Assembly: GCF_015350805.1 (NCBI RefSeq)
Contig: NZ_JADKSG010000002.1
Location: 124,001-188,000, forward strand
Direction: 5' to 3'
Length of the DNA: 64,000 nucleotides
DNA from: Herbiconiux sp. VKM Ac-1786
Lineage (GTDB): Bacteria; Actinomycetota; Actinomycetes; Actinomycetales; Microbacteriaceae
Program-made: the position numbers and the translations under genes
Notes under the pieces: generated by a model
Databases searched by the model: none
The model's input: only the letters and a program-made list of their open reading frames with translations
Told to the model about the DNA's origin: nothing
Shown here: piece by piece, positions 9,501 through 17,859 of the stretch
Layout: each line of letters begins with the position of its first letter
How positions within the stretch are numbered: position 1 is the stretch's first letter

Positions 9501-10065
9501 ACGAGTGGGACGCAAGCCGGAAGTCAGCCCTGGGCTAGTTGTGACCATCTACGGAGCGGCCAAGCCCAGAGATCGAAGTCACTTCGAACGTTTCCGCACC
9601 TACCACCAGAGCCTCTACGCTCAGGTTGAACCAACGTCAGTGACGGCCTTCGCTACTCCTGTGCTTCGCCGCGCGATGCATGCAGCAGTGATCTCCCACA
9701 TGCGGCTAACGTCTCCCAACACTGGGCCTTATCCATTCCCGAGAGCCGAATTTGACGAGGCCATGAAGCTTCTCGAGACTCGCGCCTCACTCGTTGACTC
9801 CGCTGAACTTGGCGCTCTAGCGAAGATTCGGGCGGCTAAAGCCGCCGAATGGGACAGATGGGAGCGCACAGAGTGGTCCGCCAACGCCTTTGATGGAGAC
9901 CCCAAGCAAGGCCTGATGCGCTTCGCAGGGACCTTGCCAGACTTGGATAGCAAGGCAACTATCTGGGACGTTCCGACAAGCATGAGAAATGTGGATGCCG
10001 AGTGCAGACTGAAAATTTCCATGGCGTATAGCCGTGAAGATGCAGGAGAGGAGTCGGTGGAGTGA
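6583..10065 (+). CDS. drmA: DrmA-type DISARM helicase
   Basis: A 1160-residue superfamily 2 helicase matching the DISARM core protein DrmA. Motif I is FFPTGGGKTEAYLG near residue 515, the DExH box is IIQDELHLISGP near 728, the TAT motif is ASTATIRRY, and motifs V and VI are ASNIIEVGIDIDR and QVSGRVGRKP near 970. A four-Cys knuckle (CPWCG ... CP ... C) lies between motif I and the DELH box near residues 627-666, as in DrmA. The first 450 residues form a large non-motor region. The start ATG at 6583 has GAGGAG a few bases upstream. DrmA works with DrmB to block incoming phage DNA in known DISARM systems; that role here is inferred from family and neighbours. Confidence 0.88.
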   Translation: MMSGIRARATMESRLRRELFGPDCEEAPRGQPLDCSRGSVHFDSREASWGLWHDETTGQEILADVDPLKRYGVGVLFSGSSMQGATLVQDARASGEDNADLTWVTGLATATEKPVGPIVEVRGKASHNDSDSDDFDLSDANTFKPSAMAISFKCRIPASGRLRITVTGAYYDKISTHIEGVSRTLNWWVRRPFTVAGVADAESLIEETNRLVELPMASPDSDDLLRIQPSVNVYSRPVPGEDDLALRLVTVAVVNRAPGKGAQSALFQMGFEVRGEGEATIEPYPEGEHSSHDDEEQSIDLLYRKMRTFAIGHGCAADWKAVSLDRASWVRGDPMPVHEVTSLTPNVYATRADGTRFAVTVSMDELANDTAQARDQIDLVLSLYEKWINEQDEQIPTLAEGLKSAARRHIRACRVALARMDIGRQLIRTNPVAARAFQLANEAMLYQQLRSRLGVRAIEFRKNGTYEVNGVQPLVEPITGKGQWRPFQIAFILASLPELVDPSLPERDLVDLIFFPTGGGKTEAYLGASAISLIARRLRNPNDVGTDTLMRYTLRLLTAQQFLRAASLICVLEDIRLRNPAELGEGKFGIGIWLGGGSTPNNWSQAVEALGQLRTNQLALNKFLLLRCPWCGTQMGTKPKAGGGQNVCGYEQVGKKVLFICPDSRCRFGTRRNPLPIHVVDEDIYASRPSIVIGTVDKFAMMAWRPEARFIFGLGPDGSREVSPPGLIIQDELHLISGPLGSMVGLYEAIVDELCTDRRAEIPVVPKIVASTATIRRYKEQILGIFGRDRVSLFPPHGLEQGRSFFAEPATLDDGSPEPGRRYLGVHSASLGSMQTVQVRVTAALLQGGSAVPEADRDGYWTNLMFLNSLRELGNTVSLLEADVPDYLTGLRRREQLDSPRWPRTNMELTSRRRSDEIPKAIEQLQIAYGEPDCVDICLASNIIEVGIDIDRLALMTIVGQPKTTAQYIQVSGRVGRKPEVSPGLVVTIYGAAKPRDRSHFERFRTYHQSLYAQVEPTSVTAFATPVLRRAMHAAVISHMRLTSPNTGPYPFPRAEFDEAMKLLETRASLVDSAELGALAKIRAAKAAEWDRWERTEWSANAFDGDPKQGLMRFAGTLPDLDSKATIWDVPTSMRNVDAECRLKISMAYSREDAGEESVE

Positions 10066-11972
10066 GCACCGGTAACATGCGTCGCGCGCAACTAGTTGCG
10101 CCATTTGGTGTCGGCGCGATGAGCGTCTTAGTGGATGGCACGTCAGTGATCACGGCTGGTTTAGATCACTGGTACGACGTTCCGGCCCAGAGCTCGCTTC
10201 TGTTGGACGAGTATGTCGAGCACGACTGGAGACTTCAGGCGCGTCTCAGAGTCAAAGAGTTTCGCCTCCCTCCGGATAGTCGCTCTGGGGGAAGCGGAGG
10301 CGACAACCGGAATGTGAACCTAACAGTTCCGGTACTTCGGTTTCCGCGATGGAGCTTCTGCATGTACTGCAAGAGACTCAAGTTGAGCACGCTGACAATG
10401 CGAGAGCCTGAGCGCTGTGTCGACCCAAAGCACGCCGACTCAAAAACGAAGCCACGAATGTCCCAGGTCCCTTTCGTCGCAATATGTGTTCGCGGTCATC
10501 TGGAGGACTTTCCCTTTGACAAGTGGGTGCATAGATCTCACCAGCCCAAGTGTGGCGGCGTGCTTCGACTTGAGTCGCGGGGCGGCGGCGGACTGGAGGG
10601 TCAAGTTGTTGTATGCGACTCAACCACGGGCTGCGGTATGTCGCGACCTCTCCGAGGAATCACGTCCGCAAATATGGATGGCGACGACGAGCACACCTAC
10701 CTGTCAGACAATCTAGTTTCGAAGGACGATCCGTATCTCTGCGAGGGGGCAAGGCCATGGCTGGCCGAATCGACGGGTCTATGCGGTGAACCAATCAGGG
10801 GAGCCCTCCGAGCTGCTGGAAATGTCTACTTCCCGAAAGTGGAATCTTCGATTTACTTGCCCAAGCGCATTGGGGCTGTCACGTCGGAGATGCACGATCT
10901 GATGCGCCGGGGTGATGTCTCGCCAGTATTAGGGCTCATGCCGCTGATTTACCCCGACGGGCCTCAAGCCAACGAATTACGCCAGCACCTGCCAGTCGAG
11001 CTGTTTGCGCCAATATCAGATGCTGATCTGCTTGCTGCCTATATCGATTTGACCGGGATACCCAGTGACCAGAAAACCAGTAATGAGGCCAACACAGCTG
11101 GCGGCGAATTGCTCACATCAGATGACGAATGGCGTTTCCCAGAATGGCAACTTTTGCGGGAGACACCTCAGGACGATTACCTAACTGCATCCGACCCGGG
11201 CCTAGCTAAAGGTTTGGAGAGCGACTTCAGCAGAGTCAGAAGTGTCGAAGTGCTTCGAGAAACCCGGGCCCTAAGAGGTTTCACGCGTGTCCGAGATGAG
11301 ACTCTGAAGCTCAGCGTCGGCAAGGCGTTGCTGAGGAGGAAGGTTCTCCCGCCCGAACACGATTGGCTTCCTGCCTATGTCGTGAAGGGTGAAGGCATTT
11401 ATCTCGAGCTCGACGGGGAGCGACTGTCAGAATGGGAGTCCCGGGGTGACGTGCAACAACGTGCGCAGACGTTGACCGACCATTTCGGTCAAGTAGCTTC
11501 GCATCGCGGACTCGGCAGTCGGGTACTCAGCCCCCGGTTCGTAATGATCCATACGTTTGCTCATCTCCTGATCAACGAGCTTGTGTTCGCCTGCGGTTAT
11601 AGTTCCGCGTCCCTTCGAGAGCGTCTATACGTGTCAGACACTGAAGGTAAAGAAATGGCGGGGGTGTTGATCTACACCGCCGCCGGCGATTCGGAAGGAA
11701 CTATGGGCGGCCTTGTGCGAATGGCTCGCCCACTTGAGCTTGAGAGAACAGTCAATCAGGCGGTTGACGACGCTAGGTGGTGCTCTACAGACCCAGTTTG
11801 CATGGACGCCGGCGAGAAAGGTCAGGGCCCCGACTCCTGCAACCTAGCGGCATGTCACGGATGCACCCTGCTGCCCGAGACGAGTTGCGAGGAGTACAAC
11901 CGTTTTCTTGATAGGGGTTTGGTTATAGGTACATTCTCAAACCCAGCTTTAGGATTCTTTTCGACTACTTGA
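10062..11972 (+). CDS. drmB: DrmB-type DUF1998 protein
   Basis: A 636-residue partner of the preceding helicase. The N-terminus (RRAQLVAPFGVGAMSVL, then a GLDHW) is the typical DrmB opening, and the C-terminal DUF1998 region has IHTFAHLLINELVF near residue 492 followed by TAAGDSEGTMGGLV. A Cys cluster follows near residues 567-612 (CSTDPVC ... CNLAACHGCTLLPETSC), likely a metal site. The GTG start overlaps the DrmA stop as GTGA. In characterised DISARM, DrmA and DrmB form a complex that loads on DNA. No drmC-like phospholipase D gene follows: the next sequence is a broken helicase fragment on the other strand whose end overlaps this gene by 8 bases. Confidence 0.88.
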   Translation: MSTGNMRRAQLVAPFGVGAMSVLVDGTSVITAGLDHWYDVPAQSSLLLDEYVEHDWRLQARLRVKEFRLPPDSRSGGSGGDNRNVNLTVPVLRFPRWSFCMYCKRLKLSTLTMREPERCVDPKHADSKTKPRMSQVPFVAICVRGHLEDFPFDKWVHRSHQPKCGGVLRLESRGGGGLEGQVVVCDSTTGCGMSRPLRGITSANMDGDDEHTYLSDNLVSKDDPYLCEGARPWLAESTGLCGEPIRGALRAAGNVYFPKVESSIYLPKRIGAVTSEMHDLMRRGDVSPVLGLMPLIYPDGPQANELRQHLPVELFAPISDADLLAAYIDLTGIPSDQKTSNEANTAGGELLTSDDEWRFPEWQLLRETPQDDYLTASDPGLAKGLESDFSRVRSVEVLRETRALRGFTRVRDETLKLSVGKALLRRKVLPPEHDWLPAYVVKGEGIYLELDGERLSEWESRGDVQQRAQTLTDHFGQVASHRGLGSRVLSPRFVMIHTFAHLLINELVFACGYSSASLRERLYVSDTEGKEMAGVLIYTAAGDSEGTMGGLVRMARPLELERTVNQAVDDARWCSTDPVCMDAGEKGQGPDSCNLAACHGCTLLPETSCEEYNRFLDRGLVIGTFSNPALGFFSTT

Positions 11973-12808
11973 TACATGTTCGACTTTCGCTCTGGAGATC
12001 GGTAGCTTCCGAGTCGGTTAGCGCTTGCCCGAGGGTGAGGAGACGCAAGCCGTCAGGAGCCGCGGCGATCGCGAGTTCGAGGCGGTCCGCCACCGCCTCG
12101 TGGGCGTGCAGCCACCCCGGCAGCCAGACGCGCTCGACCGCCGGCCAGTGCATGAGGTTCTTCAGTACCTCGGTGGGCAGGCCGTCGCGGTCGGCGACCG
12201 TGCGGCGCGACTTCCAAGAGTCGCCGTCGAGGAGGACCGCCAGCACGGGGCGGTCGGGGACGTCTGCCGGTGCGTCGCTGAGGTCGACGCGGAAGTCGGA
12301 GAGGCCGACATCCGTTTTCACCGCGAGGCCGCGCATCCGGAGTTCTGCAGCGATGTCGTCTCGGTGGCGATCGACGATCGCGGTGCGCCGGGGGTCGGCT
12401 TCGAGGGCTTCAGTGCCGCTGGCCGCCATCTCGAGGTAGGACTTCAGGTGCTTCACTCCGACCGAGCTCGTCTGCTCGGCGCGGAGCTCCGCCGGGTCGA
12501 AGCTTGCGAAGAGCAGCACCTGACGGCGCGCTCGCGTGACCGCCACGTTGAGGCGGCGCTCGCCGCCGGCGCTCTGCAGGGGGCCGAAATTGAGCGGGAG
12601 GAAGCCCTTCTCGTTCACACTCAATGCGATCGAGAACAGGATCGCGTCGCGCTCGTCTCCCTGCACGTTCTCGAGGTTGTTCCACGAAGAGGCCCTCGCT
12701 GTCGGTGTCGAGGGCGTTCAGGATGCGCTCGTCACCGGTGTCGCGCAGCGGGTTCTCGATGAAGTCGCGCTGCTGGGCGTTGAACGTCACCACACCCAGC
12801 GACGGGCC
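11965..12808 (-). pseudogene. Fragment of a DUF4011-type helicase gene
   Basis: A truncated copy of an interior part of the 2030-residue helicase gene at 19988-26080, in the same orientation. It matches the region around 20.76-21.50 kb: QRDFIEN, GDERDAILFSIA, GERRLNVAVTRARRQVLLF and the nuclease-like segment DRHRDDIAAELRMRGLA. Both ends are missing; the match stops near 12808 and dissolves before 12040. Near 12680 an extra C (GTTCCACGAAG against TTCTTCACGAA) shifts the frame, so it cannot make an intact protein. Scattered substitutions show it is not a recent duplicate of the neighbour but a relic of a related gene. It marks the right edge of the DrmAB island. Confidence 0.85.
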
Positions 12809-12911
12809 TAAGCGTTCCTTGCGCGGCTGAAGCCTTTGCCTAGCGAGGAGTTGCCCTGCCATGGCGGCCTGTGGTCGACTGGGCAGCGTAGACGAGCGCC
12901 GGGGGGCGGCT

Positions 12912-13622
12912 GTGGAATCGAAACTTGCGATCAACTGGGTATGGGATGAATTGGTCGTCTTGACGGATGTACTTGAGCGCCGCGGTTGGCGCGAGATCAG
13001 AAGTACCTCCGAAGATGCGCTTGAGCTGTCGGGGTTGCTTGGCCGTGGACTTCTCCATCCGACCGTTGCCCTGCCCGACAACTTCCGCTCGGTGAATTCC
13101 ATTCAACTGAAGTCGGCGAATATTCGCACCACCAGGCCCTCCTACCTTGGCCGTAAGACCAACAACAACGTCCTGGATAAGAGAGTTGGTGATGCGTTTG
13201 ACCGCGATCTGATTCGAATGCGCAGTGAGGCCGCGGTCATCCGCGTTTTTCTCGAAGCGGGTGACTACGTAGAACAGGACCCGCTCGATGTGGACCGCGC
13301 TGCGGATGAGGGCAAGGTGTTGCGAACATTGAGTGTACGCCGCGAACGAGATCCCAAACTGCGCCAGCGCAAGATCGACGCGGCTCCTGGAGGTGTCATA
13401 TCGTGCGAGGTGTGCGGTTTTAGTTTCTCAGCGCGTTACGGGAACAGGGGTAAGGGGTACATCGAAGTTCACCACACGGTGCCACTTCATGTCTCCGGGC
13501 CGCGGCGCAACAGCCTCGATGACCTAGCTCTGCTTTGCGCGAACTGTCACCGCATGATCCACCGAGGTGGCTGGATCACGGTTGATGAACTAAGGGTGCT
13601 CGTGACCAAGGCTCTGAGTTAG
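12912..13622 (+). CDS. HNH endonuclease
   Basis: A protein of about 236 residues ending in a clear McrA-like HNH nuclease domain: SCEVCGFSF near residue 162, YIEVHHTVPLH near 183 and LDDLALLCANCHRMIHRGGW near 200, giving the zinc cysteines and the catalytic His pair. The N-terminal 150 residues carry no recognised domain, but RNNFRS-like and LGRKTNNNVLD segments suggest a DNA-recognition part. I prefer the GTG at 12912, behind a G-rich stretch, to the ATG at 12861, which would start at the edge of the helicase relic. It is probably a stand-alone restriction nuclease (perhaps of modified DNA) belonging to the island. Confidence 0.8.
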   Translation: MESKLAINWVWDELVVLTDVLERRGWREIRSTSEDALELSGLLGRGLLHPTVALPDNFRSVNSIQLKSANIRTTRPSYLGRKTNNNVLDKRVGDAFDRDLIRMRSEAAVIRVFLEAGDYVEQDPLDVDRAADEGKVLRTLSVRRERDPKLRQRKIDAAPGGVISCEVCGFSFSARYGNRGKGYIEVHHTVPLHVSGPRRNSLDDLALLCANCHRMIHRGGWITVDELRVLVTKALS

Positions 13623-13747
13623 CTGCGCCTGTTCGATTCGAGACTCTCACAGAGGCTGTCGCGTCGAGTCGGTGCTAGACGGATTCGGGATCGCTGGAGA
13701 TTACGGGGCGGCGCAGGTACAGGGAACGGTTGCGTCAGTTGCCGCGT

Positions 13748-14458
13748 TCATCTTGCCCAAGAAGCGATTCGCGAATTTCGCCCACGCAGGAACTTGAACA
13801 TCAATTCACGGTACGTCAGATATTCGTCGAGGGACTGCGGGATCGCTGGTGTTGTGAAGTCGTCGAAGGGAGCCCAGAACCGGACGGCCGAGTGGCCATC
13901 AGCGACAGCATCCTGCAAGAGGAAGAAGTCGACGTAGCCGCGGAAGCTCTCGAAGAGCGCGAAGAACTCCGCGTACCTGTTCAGCGTGACGTCGAGTGGA
14001 CTCGGCTGGCCCAGGTAGTGGCGGCGGATGCACTCCAGCGTCAGGTCGAATCGGTCGGAGATTCGCGGGTGCGTGCCGCGTGCCTGGTTGATCGTCTGCT
14101 TGCCGTCGACGCGATCGCCGGGAAAGACGATCATGCCGCCGATCGTGTACGCCTCGCTCATGGAGGCCTCGCGCTCTGCCGCGGATATCTGCGCGACGAT
14201 GCTCGTGGCTCGGGGGTGGGAGTTGAAGGTGCGCAGGATCGAGTCGCTGGCAAGCAGGAACTCACCCAGTGCCGACTGATGGTAGAGATAGCGACCGGGT
14301 TTGCTCGCATCGAGGTCGAATCTCGAGCCTGATGGCAGCGGCTTGCTCCAGAGCGCCTGGTGATACCGGCGAAGGGTTGGACTGTGCTTGTCAGGATCCC
14401 TGCCACGCGCGTCTACTCGCATGTCGAGCGTCACGTCGATGACTGGGCGCTCCATCAT
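13748..14458 (-). CDS. DUF6994-like protein
   Basis: A 236-residue protein. The arrangement FDLD near residue 43, then GRYLYHQSALGEFLLASDSI and later FALFESFRGYVDFFLLQD and FWAPFDDF, resembles the DUF6994 family, whose function is unknown. No signal peptide or membrane segment is seen. The ATG at 14458 (MMERPVIDV) is preferred; longer forms would run into the divergent promoter region shared with the gene at 14574. The family name is from memory and could be wrong. Confidence 0.7.
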   Translation of the reverse strand: MMERPVIDVTLDMRVDARGRDPDKHSPTLRRYHQALWSKPLPSGSRFDLDASKPGRYLYHQSALGEFLLASDSILRTFNSHPRATSIVAQISAAEREASMSEAYTIGGMIVFPGDRVDGKQTINQARGTHPRISDRFDLTLECIRRHYLGQPSPLDVTLNRYAEFFALFESFRGYVDFFLLQDAVADGHSAVRFWAPFDDFTTPAIPQSLDEYLTYRELMFKFLRGRNSRIASWAR

Positions 14459-14573
14459 GGACGCAATTCTACGGGTGCGGTGTGCGCCACATCCCGTCTT
14501 GCGGATATTCAGGAGACGACGGATCACTGTGTCGGCCGCTATCGTCTACGCAACGGCTGTGGGGGAGTGGTTA

Positions 14574-15284
14574 GTGAGTTCAAGCGGGAATCGGATTGTC
14601 ACTCTCAACGTGATGCACGGCGGTGGCGCGCGCGTTTCCGCGTTGATCCGGGCGTTGGAGGCGATTGAAGCTAACGTCCTCGTGCTCTCCGAGTTCCGCA
14701 CAGGACGATCGGGTGATTCACTGGCTGCGGGACTCGAGCGCCTTGGGTATAGCTGTGCGGCGCCGGATTCGCGACCGCGCGAGAACAGCGTATTGGTTGC
14801 GTCTCGAGACACGATCGAGACGTCGTCCACCCTGCACGAGAGCGCCACCGACGGCAGACACCTCCGCACCGTGCGAACCGCCGGCCTGACGATCTGCGGA
14901 GTGTACATGCCGCTGGGCGCCGCCAAGTTGCCCTACTGGGAGCTGGTGATTGACGCGGCGCAAGCATCCGCGGCGGACCTCTTCGTCGGTGACTTCAACA
15001 CGGGAACCCAGGACCTGGACCGCGATCCGCGCGGCGCGCCATTCGTTGGCGCCGATCGGATGCAGCTCATGACGGACACGGGTTTCGTTGATCTATGGCG
15101 ATCTGCTCACCCGGAAACGCGGGAGTACACATGGTTCAGCCGCGGCGCGAAGAACGGGTTTCGGCTCGATCAGGCGTTCGCCTCGCGCGCATTCACCGCG
15201 CGCGTCTCGGCCTGCTTCTACGACCAGAACCCGCGCACGTCGGGCATCACTGATCACGCCGCACTCGTCGTCGAGTTTGACTAG
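14574..15284 (+). CDS. Endonuclease/exonuclease/phosphatase-fold enzyme
   Basis: A 236-residue member of the endonuclease/exonuclease/phosphatase superfamily, which cuts phosphodiester or phosphomonoester bonds with a divalent metal. Visible are RIVTLNVMHGGG near the start (metal-binding Asn), LVLSEFRTG with the metal-binding Glu near residue 43, the active-site GDFNTG near 142, FRLDQAFAS and the terminal SGITDHAALVVEF with the catalytic Asp-His. I use the GTG at 14574, which follows GGGGGAG by a few bases; longer readings would add a basic, unlikely extension. The substrate is unknown: it may be a DNA-repair-type nuclease or a phosphatase. It is divergent from the gene ending at 13748. Confidence 0.82.
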   Translation: MSSSGNRIVTLNVMHGGGARVSALIRALEAIEANVLVLSEFRTGRSGDSLAAGLERLGYSCAAPDSRPRENSVLVASRDTIETSSTLHESATDGRHLRTVRTAGLTICGVYMPLGAAKLPYWELVIDAAQASAADLFVGDFNTGTQDLDRDPRGAPFVGADRMQLMTDTGFVDLWRSAHPETREYTWFSRGAKNGFRLDQAFASRAFTARVSACFYDQNPRTSGITDHAALVVEFD

Positions 15285-15330
15285 CGTTTGCGCTGTTCTG
15301 ACTGCGCTCGCGCGCATTCCAGGACTCTCG

Positions 15331-15336
15331 TAGATT
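15331..15336 (+). promoter_or_regulatory. -10 box of a leaderless promoter (GTPase)
   Basis: TAGATT stands 6 bases before the ATG at 15343 and no Shine-Dalgarno is present, so the transcript probably begins at the start codon. Confidence 0.55.
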
Positions 15337-15342
15337 GCACGT

Positions 15343-16515
15343 ATGGCTAAACGAGTTCTTGAACAGCACATTGCGGTCTTCGGGGAGAGCGGTAGTGGCA
15401 AGAGCGTTCTGATCTCGTCCTTCTACGGACTGATGCGAGAGAAGCGCACGCTGGACAGGACTCGCCTCGACGTGGTGGCAGACGATGCCGGACAGGGAGG
15501 CCGACTGTACAGCAATTACTTGGGAATGAAGCAAGAGAACCGGGCACCCGAAGCCAACCGCTTCTCCGCGATACCGTATTCGTTCACTGCGCGCCTCGAA
15601 CATCGAGGCGAACGGAAGACAGCGGTCGACTACGACGGCATCAGGCTGATTTGGCATGACTACCCCGGGGAGTGGTTCCATGAGTCCCCGAGCGGACCCG
15701 AAGAGGAACGGCGTCGAGCAGACACCTTTCGGTCACTTCTCGCTTCCGACGTCGCGATGGTTCTCATCGACGCTGAGGAACTCGTGCGGAACGCGGGGCA
15801 TGAAGAGCGCTATCTGAAGTTGCTGTTCACGAACGTCCGAAATGGTCTGTTGCCGATCGTCGATGATCTGCTCGAAGACAGTAAGCCGCTCGCACGATTC
15901 CCCAGGATCTGGATGTTCGCGCTTTCCAAATGCGATGTGCTGCCCGATCTGAAAGTCCAGGAATTTCAGGACCTCGTCGTCCTCAAAACGGCCCACGAGG
16001 TCGACCAGCTTCGACAGATGCTCGGCAGAATCGTCCTCGACAAAGATGCATTTGCGGTCGGCGAGGACTTCGTCCTACTGTCATCCGCGAAGTTCTCGCC
16101 GGGAGCGATCGAGGTGTCGCAGCGGGTAGGGGTCGACCTGATAATGCCAATTGCGAGCGTGTTTCCGCTTAGGCGCTTCATGCGGTGGGCTGAGGCCCGA
16201 AACTTCCGAGGGAAGGTCGTGGAGGTTTTGTTCGGTCGTGCAAGCGCGGCTGCAGGAGTCGTTGCAGTGCTGGTTGGTTTGGTCAGCCGAGCCGCCAGGC
16301 TTCCCGGTCCTGTGGGAGCGATTGCAGTGCTCATCTCGTCGGTTCTGTCCAAAGAGGCAATCGAGAAGATCGTCAAGCTGGCGGGCGGAAAACTTCGCGA
16401 GGCTAACGAGGACGCCTTGGAGAAGGGCGACTACCTCCGAGCAGCTCTCACTCAGTTCGGTATCGACCTCGAAGACGCAGAAGCGCAGAACATCTTGTTG
16501 CGGAGCAGGCGATGA
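15343..16515 (+). CDS. TRAFAC-type GTPase with a C-terminal hydrophobic segment
   Basis: A 390-residue P-loop protein. G1 is GESGSGKSVL near residue 14, the G3 region is IWHDYPGEW near 107 (DxxG) and a G4-like SKCDVLPDL lies near 196, typical of the GTPases that Pfam places in the TRAFAC clade or double-GTPase conflict-system families. A hydrophobic stretch near residues 295-345 suggests membrane association, and the last 45 residues are helical and charged. The stop overlaps the next gene as ATGA. GTPases of this kind often sit in two- or three-gene bacterial conflict modules; whether this one does is inferred from its accessory-island setting only. Confidence 0.75.
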   Translation: MAKRVLEQHIAVFGESGSGKSVLISSFYGLMREKRTLDRTRLDVVADDAGQGGRLYSNYLGMKQENRAPEANRFSAIPYSFTARLEHRGERKTAVDYDGIRLIWHDYPGEWFHESPSGPEEERRRADTFRSLLASDVAMVLIDAEELVRNAGHEERYLKLLFTNVRNGLLPIVDDLLEDSKPLARFPRIWMFALSKCDVLPDLKVQEFQDLVVLKTAHEVDQLRQMLGRIVLDKDAFAVGEDFVLLSSAKFSPGAIEVSQRVGVDLIMPIASVFPLRRFMRWAEARNFRGKVVEVLFGRASAAAGVVAVLVGLVSRAARLPGPVGAIAVLISSVLSKEAIEKIVKLAGGKLREANEDALEKGDYLRAALTQFGIDLEDAEAQNILLRSRR

Positions 16516-16856
16516 GGTTGCTCTGGGCTACGAGAGGTCGCACGTGGGGTTTTCGATTCCTGCGTCGTGGCGGCCTTGTCGATCCGCTACCTGAATTCTC
16601 ATCGGCATTCGCCAACTTAGACGGAGCCCGACAGACTTGGAATCACGTCGCGACCACGACCGCGCTGCGCTTCCAGGATCCGAACGGTCGGACGGATCGA
16701 GCCGGACGAATCATTCCGCATGAGTTCGTGATCTTCGACGGCGCGGGCAAAGAGATCAACTCGGTTGAGGCGGGTATCGAGCTGGTTTGGCCCCTGTTCG
16801 AAGATGAGTATGCCCGTGACTACGAGTTGCCCGAGCCCGTCGTGCGCGAAAGGTGA
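16512..16856 (+). CDS. Small partner of the GTPase
   Basis: A 114-residue protein whose ATG overlaps the stop of the GTPase gene by four bases. It is basic at the N-terminus (MRLLWATRGRTWGFRFLRRGG) and acidic at the C-terminus (FEDEYARDYELPE), with no transmembrane segment. I do not recognise a family. The overlap, same strand and lack of an independent ribosome-binding site make it almost certain that the two proteins are made together, so it is probably a subunit, effector or regulator of the GTPase. Confidence 0.7.
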   Translation: MRLLWATRGRTWGFRFLRRGGLVDPLPEFSSAFANLDGARQTWNHVATTTALRFQDPNGRTDRAGRIIPHEFVIFDGAGKEINSVEAGIELVWPLFEDEYARDYELPEPVVRER

Positions 16857-16880
16857 CAACGGCCAGTAACAGTCGACCTT

Positions 16881-17009
16881 CTAGGCTGGCGATTGCTTGG
16901 CGAAAGGCAGTGTCTTGCTTATCCAGCCGTGGTCCCAGTAGCGACGCTGCTGCGGGTTATTGGAATCGACATACCAACCGGTCTCGCGTCTAGTGATAGC
17001 GGCGGGCAT
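16881..17009 (-). pseudogene. Remnant of a DUF2510 domain
   Basis: A 42-codon reading from ATG 17009 contains GWYVDSNNPQQRRYWDHGW, which closely resembles the DUF2510 signature (GWYPDP ... RYWDG ... W) found at the N-termini of many actinobacterial membrane proteins. Nothing that could be the rest of such a protein follows, so it is either a tiny stand-alone protein or, more likely, debris. Confidence 0.45.
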
Positions 17010-17184
17010 TGTCGTGTTGTGCGGTCGTGCAACTGGGTGCGGGGGAGCGACGGGATCTACTATCGGCACCGGTTCAGTGATGGGCTCTGAAAGGCGCAGG
17101 CGCGACGCGAACACCGCAGCTGCCGCAGTACCGCGCGACCGGGTCGAGCCGATTCCCAAGGTTCCGGCGGTGAGTTCCACTGCG

Positions 17185-17859
17185 TCAGCGACCGAGGCCG
17201 TAGGTGTAGGTGCCATCGCTCCAGTTGACCGTGGCGTTGAAGGTGTATCCGCTGAAGCTGCCCCCGCCTTTGTCCTCGTTGGCGGCAAGGCAATCGAAGG
17301 TCGTAGTCAGCGCGGTGAGATCATCGATCGATCCACCCCCGAGGGGATTGCAGAACGCCTGTAGCATGGGGCCGTCGAGGACCTCTTCGGCGACTAGCTC
17401 GTTCGCGCGCTTCAGGATGGCAGCTTCGACTTCTTCCGTGACCGAGACGCGGTATGTGCGTTCAGCCTCGTCTTCGGCTTCCTGCTTCTTCGCGGCAGCG
17501 GCGGCCGCTGCCGCCTCAGACTTCGCTTGCTTTTCGTCTTCTTGGCGCTCGGCCTCTGCTGCTGCAGCGACAGCCTCTCGTGCTTGATTTTCGGAGATCA
17601 GCACTGCGGCAGTGATGCCTCCCCCTCCCAGTATCACAACGGCCAGGAGCGCGGATATGGCAATGACCTTGGTTCGCTTGCTGAGGCGGGATCGAGACTT
17701 TTGGTCGAACGCTGCCCCACAGTTCGGACAGAAAGCGCCAGCAGTCTGGGTCTGCACGCTGCACGACCGGCAGACTTTGACAGGAGCGCTTGCGGGCGCG
17801 GAAGTGACCTTCTCCTCTGCCGGTGGTTCGCCGGGTTGCTCGCCAAATGAATCTGTCAT
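17185..17859 (-). CDS. Zinc-ribbon single-pass membrane protein
   Basis: A 224-residue protein with a CRSC ... CPNCG zinc ribbon near residues 30-48, then a basic stretch and a single transmembrane segment near 65-88 (VIAISALLAVVILGGGGI). A long Glu/Ala/Lys coiled-coil region (about residues 90-135) and a small extracellular-type domain with two Cys (CNPLGGG, FDCLAAN) follow. This architecture is common in actinobacteria and usually of unknown role; the C-terminal domain faces outward and the zinc ribbon is cytoplasmic. Its start, behind AGGGGGAACC, has a good ribosome-binding site. No operon partner is obvious. Confidence 0.75.
   Translation of the reverse strand: MTDSFGEQPGEPPAEEKVTSAPASAPVKVCRSCSVQTQTAGAFCPNCGAAFDQKSRSRLSKRTKVIAISALLAVVILGGGGITAAVLISENQAREAVAAAAEAERQEDEKQAKSEAAAAAAAAKKQEAEDEAERTYRVSVTEEVEAAILKRANELVAEEVLDGPMLQAFCNPLGGGSIDDLTALTTTFDCLAANEDKGGGSFSGYTFNATVNWSDGTYTYGLGR

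Noticed and set aside
13723-13748. GGAAC-N18-GTT on the + strand
   Set aside because: No + strand gene starts downstream, and a match of this simple pattern is expected a couple of times by chance; it lacks the longer block shared by 31376 and 33821.
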